DNA from: Hofstenia miamia
Lineage: Eukaryota; Xenacoelomorpha; Acoela; Hofsteniidae
Length of the DNA: 64,000 bases
Reading direction: 5' to 3'
Assembly (NCBI GenBank): GCA_900660155.1
Contig: CABFPE010000534.1
Coordinates: 4,559 to 68,558, forward strand
Shown: piece after piece, positions 55,191 through 64,000 of the stretch
Position numbering within the stretch: the first letter of the stretch is position 1
Layout of the letters: every line of letters begins with the position of its first letter
The notes under the pieces: generated by a model
What the model saw: only the letters and a program-made list of their open reading frames with translations
The model's database searches: none
What the model was told of the DNA's origin: nothing
Position numbers and translations under genes: made by a program

Positions 55191-57612
55191 TTAATTTATA
55201 AGCTGCAGTTGTAACTAAACAAAACCTTTCATATTAGATAATTAATATTCTTGAAGGAAGAATTTATCGTAATGATTGATCTTAAAAATCAACTTGAGCA
55301 TTTCTAAGCACCAAATAAAAATGCATAGATATTCACTTCAATCTATAGTCCATTCTATCAATTGATCTATAAGAAAACAGTGATGAATATGATTTTTTAC
55401 TTTCATATCAATTGTGCTATCAACACTGCAATTTGAGCACTTAAGTGAATTTTTCAGTGAGAGAAATGCTCACTGAAATGTGACTTCTCTAATTGAAATC
55501 AATAATTAGGAGAAGTATCAAGCATGGAAAAGACCAAGGCGTTAATTAAATTCTTAAATTTAATATCGGGAAATGAGCAGCATTGCTAATTACATTTAAA
55601 GCATAACCTAACCAATAAACCATGTAATTGTATTTTTTGCTTTGATAAAATAATTATGATAGGGAAAGAGCATGAAAAACTTATTAAGAATTTTTGATAT
55701 GCTAACTACTCTACTAAAATAATAAATTGCCTTTGTTCTGGGGGTTGCTTAGACCTTACTGGAAGTATTGTTGTTTTTCAATGATACAATATATATTTAT
55801 GTAAATGTCACCACCAACACGTTAAGAAACAGTAAGAATATTCTTTGTCCGAACTAGTACTTCTACTATGAAAAAGTTGTTATATATTTATGCTGCGTTG
55901 ATACACGGCACAGAGTTAAACATGATATGAACTAGCGTTCAGTGGGACAGTCTAGTCTTATGGGATTTACTGCTCCCAGTCCCAGGGGACCAGAACTTGG
56001 GACCAAAAATAAAGGATCTGGGACCAGGGATTTCATAAAATTACTAATAACTGCTAATTTTGGTCGAAATAGAAGTTGTGGTGTGGGACCAAATTGACTT
56101 TGGGACCAGGGATTGGAACCAAATACGATGAGACTAAATGAACTAGGACCAAGAAAATATTGGTCTCGCAGAACCTTTGTCTCAAATAGGGTCACATTGT
56201 GGATTTTATGTTAAGTTTGTGCTGATAGACCAAATTTACACAAATTATTATGTATTTCTCAATTCAGCATAGTTGAACGGTCTAATAATTAAATTGAAAG
56301 GACAAGATCTGAGCTTCGGCTTATAATGCGCTTGTGACTCTGACACTACTTTAAAAATTGCCAGATTTTTAAATATGATAATTTTTCAAGTCGATATCGA
56401 AATGATTCAACTATGGATCGAAAGGCTCAATTACAAGTATACACAAAACAATCGCGATGTTTTAAAAAGCTGAATAGTTTTTGGTGAAGGAAATTTTTAA
56501 AACAATTTTCTTAAATGTTTTTTCTGCTATTCAAATATAATTTGTTTAAAGATTTTCAAAAACATTTTTAAGAGTATAATGTCTGCTTCACATTTCAATG
56601 CTTTTATTCACGTCAAAATAATGGGACTTATGGCTCTAGCAATCACGTTATTTCTTCAGAAACAAGTGAGCAACGAATTTCCCCTTAAAAATAACATATG
56701 GAAATAAAACTGGATTCACAGATATCTGATAGAGCTTTTGGAATTTAAGTTATTGAAAACAGGAAGAAATGTCTAATATTAATTTGATTGCTTTTGAGTT
56801 CCAAGTGCTAACGGACAACAGCTCTTGTTTTCATTGATTCTATGAAATTTACATTCCAATACCATTGGTTGCTGTTATCTAAGAATAGATTAGAATCAAA
56901 GGATCTTATTAATTATCTTAAGAAAAAGAAAAATCTTCTTTGAAAACCTTTGCAATTTATAATAAACAGAATTTATAAATATTTGCAACATAACCCCAAG
57001 CTCTGAATTCGATTATGGAAGTAATTAAGAAAATCTGTTTTTATTCAAGATTTGAAAATGGAGATAAATTTTGCGTTTTCATATTTTCTTTCATATTTTC
57101 TTTCATATGTTTGAATAACATGTAAAATTGTCCATTTCAAATGCAAAGAGTTTTTGAATTGGTAAATACAAGTAACCAAAGTTTAAGGAACATTTAAAAA
57201 ATATTATCTAGAAGCAATACCATGTCAAACTATGTTTTGATACTCAATATATAATAAAACGTATAATTCATAAAATCACATTGATTCAGTCTTTCCTAAG
57301 GAACACCTTGGAGAACTTCTACTATCACAAAATGTAATCTTCAAATTTTATGGAAAGTTTATATATATATATATACATATACGGGCTCTAGATACGATGG
57401 GATTTGTATCCACCGCCCACACTCTCTGATTTTCCATAACATCATCGCCATTTTTTTAATGCAAAGCCAGAATAATTCGTTTTATCCAAAAAAAGGGGTA
57501 TAATTTCTTATGTATGAGTTTCAAGTTTGTTTTTTAGCCGTTTCCAGCGCCCTCCGCCATAGTATCTTGCGCCTGTATATATTTTTTGTATCCAGCGCCT
57601 TGTAGATATTTT

Positions 57613-57618
<6 letters not shown>
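55191..57618. repeat. 2,428-bp direct duplication, copy 1
   Basis: Every stretch I compared is identical to 60416-62843 at a constant offset of 5,225 bp, even across an internal TA microsatellite (57359-57380), so there are no indels. Both copies start TTAATTTATAAGCTGCAG and end ATATTTTAAAATT, and both are bounded by TA runs. No convincing gene inside: a 264-bp open stretch (55932-56195, minus) only translates a GGGACCA-rich non-coding repeat. Contains a reverse copy of the 54.8-kb repeat near its right end. Confidence 0.95.
55941..56205. repeat. GGGACC(A)-word repeat inside the duplication
   Basis: TGGGACAGTC at the left, many GGGACCA words, and GGGTCACATTG at the right give a loosely inverted structure (CAGTGGGAC versus CAATGTGAC). 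A related word cluster (AGACCAGAGACAGGGACGGGACTAG) occurs near 49525. Probably a non-autonomous hAT-like repeat; repeated at 61166-61430. Confidence 0.4.
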
Positions 57619-57658
<40 letters not shown>

Positions 57659-60415
57659 ATATATACAAAAATGACCGACATGAAAACTCATAAAAAAACG
57701 TTCAATGCCACGTTGAATTATGTAGCTTTACACATAATACCTTTAGCAAAGGCCCATATCAATGTAATTTTCAAGATTTCCTCAGTAGTTTGTTATTGCT
57801 CTTTTAGCCATTTCCTTCGCAATTGAATTAATTTCCCGAATTATTGCTGAAGTGAGTTTAAACTGCGACTCGGATTTTTTTTCGAAACGAATAGTAACTT
57901 ACATTCCATTCTAATCGGACATAAATCGATTTCAAATCGAACCACAATGAAAAAAATAAAAGTGATGATAATGATTGAGAGCAGAAAAATAACATTTTCA
58001 AAATAAACAGGCCTTTTTTACGTTTTTAAAATCAATTTTTTAGCGCCAGTAAAGAGAGTTCTCCCGAATTTTATGCAATAAATTTTGTTGCGTTTTAGGC
58101 ATTACCTACAACTTCAGAATTTTATCTAAAGCATTTTCGATGAATCATTTGAAATCGAATATTCGGAAAAAATGTCTGATTTGAAAAAAAATTAGTAAAT
58201 TTATAAAAAAATTAGTAAATTTGAAAAAAAATCAGATTTGATGCGATTCAATTCGAAGTTTTCGAATATTTAAAGATTGGTATTTGAAGCGCCATTGTGT
58301 ATTCTTTTTCCTCTGTTGGATTTAAGATGAACATTGCGTTTTTATGAAGGAATTCACTATTCTAGGAAACGTAAAACAGCAAAGCGTCATGATTTTAGCC
58401 CCTTAACATACCTTCAAAAACAGGCTTTTTATATGTCTGAGTTTTGACTCATCTATTTTAGCAGTATGCTATGATTTTGCTGCATTCAATATAATGTTTT
58501 AATGATCAATACTTTTTTGAAAAAATCAGCAAATTTTCTACAGATGTGTAATTTTTTCTGTTCTTAAGTGAAGGTTCTCTAATCTCACAAATTTTAATAC
58601 CTCCCTTTAATGAAAAAATTCAAAATTTACAATTTTTTCATAAATAGGTATAAAGAAAGGTGTTTTTCAGAGAGGCATATGAAACATTCAAACATTTTAA
58701 AAAATTTAATATGTATATTTTTAGCAGAGTGATATCTCATTTACATGTACATACTCAATTTTTTTAATTTTTTAAACATACTAACATGCGTTATTACTTA
58801 ACATAGGACAGCTCATTTATTGCTATTCCAATCTCAAAGATTTTTGGATAAACTGGCCATATACCATGATATATAAATGCACGCAAAAAGAATTTTTTAC
58901 AAAATTTAGTTCTATTAAGAGGTTGTATTGACACTTTTCTGCATATTGTTACTTATCAATCAGCTTTATGAATAAAGCCTACCACAGAACTGAGACAGAA
59001 TTCCTTTAACATCAAAAGTCAAACTCCGGTAATATAGTTGAAAATATTGATTTCTAGTTTCAAAGTGATTAATCAAGGAAGAAATTCTTAGTGAAGATGA
59101 AAGCACACATGTCTATTCGCCACATTTCTTTTCTCTTTGCTTCCAGCTCTATCATAAATCTCATATGTTTCATCTGGCTGTGAGGCTGAAGCAATTTGTT
59201 ACGTCATCAATGATTAACATCTAATTTTTTAGGGCCCTTTGCGCCTCTTTCAAAATCTAATTGCTTTATTAGATTTGCATTTCGCTAATATTTTATGCGA
59301 ACGACCACTTCAGACCCCAGTTGAGATATTTACATGAACAAGTTTGGCCTAATGTTGGCTAATCTGCAATGCAATGAAAACGTCCAAACTCAAGCCTATC
59401 CAAAATTAGGAAGAAAGCCTAATCATATCGCAATTGCACTGGGCGAAAAATTGACGTGGGCAGGACAGAATCAAGCGTAGATCAGTCGAGGGTCTATTTG
59501 AAGAGATGGGCCCAAATTTTTCAAATGGTGTTGAATGCTGTATAACTTATAAAAATGAGTTGAAAAATGATTCCTTATATTTGGATCATATGCTATTCTA
59601 AGGCCCAATTTAGGATTTTAAATTTCAGTTTGGAAATTATATTAAAAGTTTCTAACATAGTAAAAAATAAAAGTCCCAATCTTACCAAGGATCATAGAAA
59701 TGAAAGTTAATGGCCCGAATTGGCATGAATTTAAATGGCTTCGATCTAATTCTTCTGTCAATGTCTATCGCTGCAATCTGCTATTCAATCTCTGTTATTT
59801 TTCTACCTGTGCAAATATATTGACTAAAAACACTTCTATAATGTGTAATATAGCACTATTACTTCTTCATGACAGCAAAACTTTCTGAAATTTATATGAT
59901 TGCTGGCTATGCCGAATTGTAGCTCAAACATGTAAATCCTCTGAAATATTTTCAATGAGATTTAAGCAGAGAAACACTGAACGATGTATTGAATTAAAAA
60001 GTGACACGAAAAGATTTAATTTTATCTCGGCTACTCAACAATTGGAGCATCGATGACAAATCCCTTCCAGTTATTTCATCAAGAAGAAATTCCTCACGTG
60101 TTTTTGATAATGTTGAAATACAATATTTCAAGAAATTCTTAATTAAATGTCAAAAATACTTTCCAAGAAATATTACTTTTTATTGTTTTTAAAAATATTG
60201 GCATTTCTAATATTGAAGTTTGCTTAATGCGAGAAAGTGGGGCTCCAATTCTAATCAAAATAATAAAAGTTTATTCAAAATTTTAGCTTTAATTCTAAAA
60301 TTATTTTCTTGTTAAGAAAGCCTCAAGCATGAACCAAGTCGTTGGATAAATGCAATTGACATTAATATCAAATATTCTATTATATGTATATATATATATG
60401 TATATATATATATAC
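57619..60415. other. Spacer between the two duplicated copies
   Basis: Single-copy AT-rich DNA starting and ending in TA microsatellites (57619-57655 and 60383-60414). A 63-codon open stretch at 60001-60192 has no recognisable similarity. No GlyR-like upstream exon could be identified here. Confidence 0.5.
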
Positions 60416-62843
60416 TTAATTTATAAGCTGCAGTTGTAACTAAACAAAACCTTTCATATTAGATAATTAATATTCTTGAAGGAAGAATTTATCGTAATGA
60501 TTGATCTTAAAAATCAACTTGAGCATTTCTAAGCACCAAATAAAAATGCATAGATATTCACTTCAATCTATAGTCCATTCTATCAATTGATCTATAAGAA
60601 AACAGTGATGAATATGATTTTTTACTTTCATATCAATTGTGCTATCAACACTGCAATTTGAGCACTTAAGTGAATTTTTCAGTGAGAGAAATGCTCACTG
60701 AAATGTGACTTCTCTAATTGAAATCAATAATTAGGAGAAGTATCAAGCATGGAAAAGACCAAGGCGTTAATTAAATTCTTAAATTTAATATCGGGAAATG
60801 AGCAGCATTGCTAATTACATTTAAAGCATAACCTAACCAATAAACCATGTAATTGTATTTTTTGCTTTGATAAAATAATTATGATAGGGAAAGAGCATGA
60901 AAAACTTATTAAGAATTTTTGATATGCTAACTACTCTACTAAAATAATAAATTGCCTTTGTTCTGGGGGTTGCTTAGACCTTACTGGAAGTATTGTTGTT
61001 TTTCAATGATACAATATATATTTATGTAAATGTCACCACCAACACGTTAAGAAACAGTAAGAATATTCTTTGTCCGAACTAGTACTTCTACTATGAAAAA
61101 GTTGTTATATATTTATGCTGCGTTGATACACGGCACAGAGTTAAACATGATATGAACTAGCGTTCAGTGGGACAGTCTAGTCTTATGGGATTTACTGCTC
61201 CCAGTCCCAGGGGACCAGAACTTGGGACCAAAAATAAAGGATCTGGGACCAGGGATTTCATAAAATTACTAATAACTGCTAATTTTGGTCGAAATAGAAG
61301 TTGTGGTGTGGGACCAAATTGACTTTGGGACCAGGGATTGGAACCAAATACGATGAGACTAAATGAACTAGGACCAAGAAAATATTGGTCTCGCAGAACC
61401 TTTGTCTCAAATAGGGTCACATTGTGGATTTTATGTTAAGTTTGTGCTGATAGACCAAATTTACACAAATTATTATGTATTTCTCAATTCAGCATAGTTG
61501 AACGGTCTAATAATTAAATTGAAAGGACAAGATCTGAGCTTCGGCTTATAATGCGCTTGTGACTCTGACACTACTTTAAAAATTGCCAGATTTTTAAATA
61601 TGATAATTTTTCAAGTCGATATCGAAATGATTCAACTATGGATCGAAAGGCTCAATTACAAGTATACACAAAACAATCGCGATGTTTTAAAAAGCTGAAT
61701 AGTTTTTGGTGAAGGAAATTTTTAAAACAATTTTCTTAAATGTTTTTTCTGCTATTCAAATATAATTTGTTTAAAGATTTTCAAAAACATTTTTAAGAGT
61801 ATAATGTCTGCTTCACATTTCAATGCTTTTATTCACGTCAAAATAATGGGACTTATGGCTCTAGCAATCACGTTATTTCTTCAGAAACAAGTGAGCAACG
61901 AATTTCCCCTTAAAAATAACATATGGAAATAAAACTGGATTCACAGATATCTGATAGAGCTTTTGGAATTTAAGTTATTGAAAACAGGAAGAAATGTCTA
62001 ATATTAATTTGATTGCTTTTGAGTTCCAAGTGCTAACGGACAACAGCTCTTGTTTTCATTGATTCTATGAAATTTACATTCCAATACCATTGGTTGCTGT
62101 TATCTAAGAATAGATTAGAATCAAAGGATCTTATTAATTATCTTAAGAAAAAGAAAAATCTTCTTTGAAAACCTTTGCAATTTATAATAAACAGAATTTA
62201 TAAATATTTGCAACATAACCCCAAGCTCTGAATTCGATTATGGAAGTAATTAAGAAAATCTGTTTTTATTCAAGATTTGAAAATGGAGATAAATTTTGCG
62301 TTTTCATATTTTCTTTCATATTTTCTTTCATATGTTTGAATAACATGTAAAATTGTCCATTTCAAATGCAAAGAGTTTTTGAATTGGTAAATACAAGTAA
62401 CCAAAGTTTAAGGAACATTTAAAAAATATTATCTAGAAGCAATACCATGTCAAACTATGTTTTGATACTCAATATATAATAAAACGTATAATTCATAAAA
62501 TCACATTGATTCAGTCTTTCCTAAGGAACACCTTGGAGAACTTCTACTATCACAAAATGTAATCTTCAAATTTTATGGAAAGTTTATATATATATATATA
62601 CATATACGGGCTCTAGATACGATGGGATTTGTATCCACCGCCCACACTCTCTGATTTTCCATAACATCATCGCCATTTTTTTAATGCAAAGCCAGAATAA
62701 TTCGTTTTATCCAAAAAAAGGGGTATAATTTCTTATGTATGAGTTTCAAGTTTGTTTTTTAGCCGTTTCCAGCGCCCTCCGCCATAGTATCTTGCGCCTG
62801 TATATATTTTTTGTATCCAGCGCCTTGTAGATATTTTAAAATT
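60416..62843. repeat. 2,428-bp direct duplication, copy 2
   Basis: Second copy, identical by eye to 55191-57618. Flanked left by a TATATGTATATA-type run and right by TTGTATATGTATATA then (TA)n at 62864-62890. Confidence 0.95.
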
Positions 62844-62854
62844 TTGTATATGTA

Positions 62855-62897
<43 letters not shown>

Positions 62898-62956
62898 GTA
62901 TAGTTAATTGCAAATATTTTTCCTTCCAATTTGCTTGATAACAATATTAAATCGAA

Positions 62957-62957
<1 letters not shown>

Positions 62958-62983
<26 letters not shown>
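62958..62983. repeat. (TA)n microsatellite
   Basis: TA run right of the second duplicated copy. Confidence 0.85.
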
Positions 62984-62987
<4 letters not shown>

Positions 62988-63399
62988 GGTGTTCAAAAAC
63001 TTCAACTTTTATCTAAAAATGTAAACTGTTACGTACTTTTTCATGAGCTTTTTAATATATTCACCAAAATTGAATAGAATATATATGTATCTTTTAACAA
63101 ATATCATGTTTTTTATTTTCACATTTTTACTTCAATGGGACTTTGAAAATATAATGCAATTATTTCAAATCATTAAGTTAACGTTGTTCAGGTATACTAC
63201 ATGTATATAGGGCAACCTAAAAAGGCCTCTTGTATTTCGCAAAAATGCATTTTTTGCCCAATATCCTGATTTTTGTCGTTTACCTGCCCCATACAAATAT
63301 AAGCAATATATTGTAAAATTTATAATTTAAGTGCATAAATAATTTTAGATTACTGTAAAATGTTTTACTGTAAAACATCAGCATTACAATATGCAAAAA

Positions 63400-63830
63400 T
63401 GTTTTTCACTGTTGCAGACTTGACTCCTGCAATGATGTTGTCAACAGATTGATCCAGTTTTAATCAAGCATGGTGCGCCATCCAATGCAAGATCTAAAAC
63501 TTTTTCCCACGTAATATCAATTTTTTTATACTGACATACACATTTTGGCAAACTACGTCGTCAGTGATTCTGCGCAACACTAACCAAGGTTCACATAGGG
63601 CTAACGAGAACATGTAATACACATTGATGATTATCAGTCTCTTCACAACGCATAAATGAAAAATTCTCATTCTTTCACAAGAATTCTGCATTTTGTTTCA
63701 CGTGGGCCATCAATGCCTCTGTCTTCAAGAAGTTTCTTCAATTCAGGGTGTCTAAGTTTGCATAAAGCAATATCTTCTTGTAGAAAATCAAAAACAAACT
63801 CTTATACTTTATCAGTTCGTGAAGTAGGCC
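63400..63830 (-). pseudogene. Probable hAT-type transposase remnant
   Basis: The minus strand near 63815-63680 reads FVFDFLQEDIALCKLRHPEL, KKLLEDRGIDGPRETKC. This resembles the FLxADIPLxKLxNPxFxxFLEKYT region that follows the zinc finger in ZBED/CGBP1-like hAT transposases. Further down, ITDDVVCQNVYVSIKKLIL may be the block where intact relatives read IDETTD..YVAN. Stops break it. Identification is tentative. Confidence 0.35.
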
Positions 63831-64000
63831 AATGATTATTTGATAACATCAAAAGTTATTTTTCAGTGAGAATTAACAAGACTATTCTTTAAAAGAGAAG
63901 CATATAACCTAGAATTTACAGCATACGGTATTTCCAAGCGATTAACTTTCGTCGGGATATTGGACATACCGTTCAATGAGTTATCAAACATCATATTAAA

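Noticed and set aside
55932-56195. 87-codon open frame, repeated at 61157-61420
   Set aside because: The translation only mirrors GGGACCA words of a non-coding repeat; identical duplication explains its recurrence, not selection.
60001-60192. Possible upstream exon of the glycine-receptor-like gene (minus strand reads TREEFLLDEITGRDL)
   Set aside because: It lacks the conserved RPN motif expected just before the first exon found, and no suitable donor site follows it.
1-64000. CRISPR arrays, tRNA or rRNA genes, long terminal repeat elements
   Set aside because: None with supportable structure seen; repeats present are minisatellite, microsatellite or transposon-derived.

Overview
The window is an AT-rich (roughly two-thirds A+T or more by eye) piece of an animal nuclear genome. 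It has spliced genes with GT-AG introns, (TA)n and (AAT)n microsatellites, assembly gaps, and many cut-and-paste DNA transposons and LINE remnants. Two host genes give the best clue to the organism. The glycine-receptor-like channel has internal exons of 68, 221, 83, 135, 215 and 141 bp, almost the exon pattern of vertebrate GLRA genes (68/224/83/138/215/150). The alpha-tubulin has an intron directly after the start codon, as in vertebrate TUBA genes. This points to a bilaterian, plausibly an invertebrate deuterostome such as a tunicate or lancelet relative, but I cannot name the species.

Layout: 1-239 holds a 42-bp tandem repeat inside a possible partial exon (minus strand). 1914-2879 (minus) is an intact single-exon class A GPCR. 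3.3-15.1 kb is old repeat territory: a diverged ~1.7 kb duplication (about 4.03-5.99 and 10.05-11.73 kb), several decayed IS630/Tc1/mariner transposase remnants, and an inverted hAT copy at 7.8-9.9 kb with a suspicious fragment bounded by single Ns. 15.2-19.5 kb is a nest: a CR1/L2-type LINE inside a piggyBac remnant. It is followed by a hammerhead-ribozyme-like retroelement piece at 19.6 kb. 22.8-23.0 kb is a mariner-type MITE. 24.3-26.8 kb is a hAT element with recognisable ends, carrying a LINE fragment inside it.

28.98-34.81 kb (plus) is a divergent alpha-tubulin gene (six coding exons found, only the Met exon missing). A deleted mariner sits in one of its introns. It converges tail-to-tail (762 bp apart) on the glycine-receptor-like gene, whose exons run on the minus strand from 54,338 down to 35,577. 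The first coding exon or exons of this gene were not found. Its large introns hold a mariner that stops 22 bp from a splice acceptor (39,746-40,657), a P-element-like transposon with ~60-bp inverted ends and a 7-bp target duplication (41,310-42,730), an ~862-bp tandem duplication joined at an N (44,006-45,731), a hAT MITE (47,095-47,517) and another mariner remnant (48.65-49.07 kb).

55-63 kb contains a 2,428-bp direct duplication without visible differences (55,191-57,618 and 60,416-62,843), both copies bounded by TA microsatellites. The window ends in a probable hAT remnant. No bacterial-type operons, CRISPR arrays or rRNA/tRNA genes were seen. The two spliced genes are ordinary neighbours with unrelated functions (cytoskeleton and inhibitory neurotransmission); nothing in the sequence shows that they act together.
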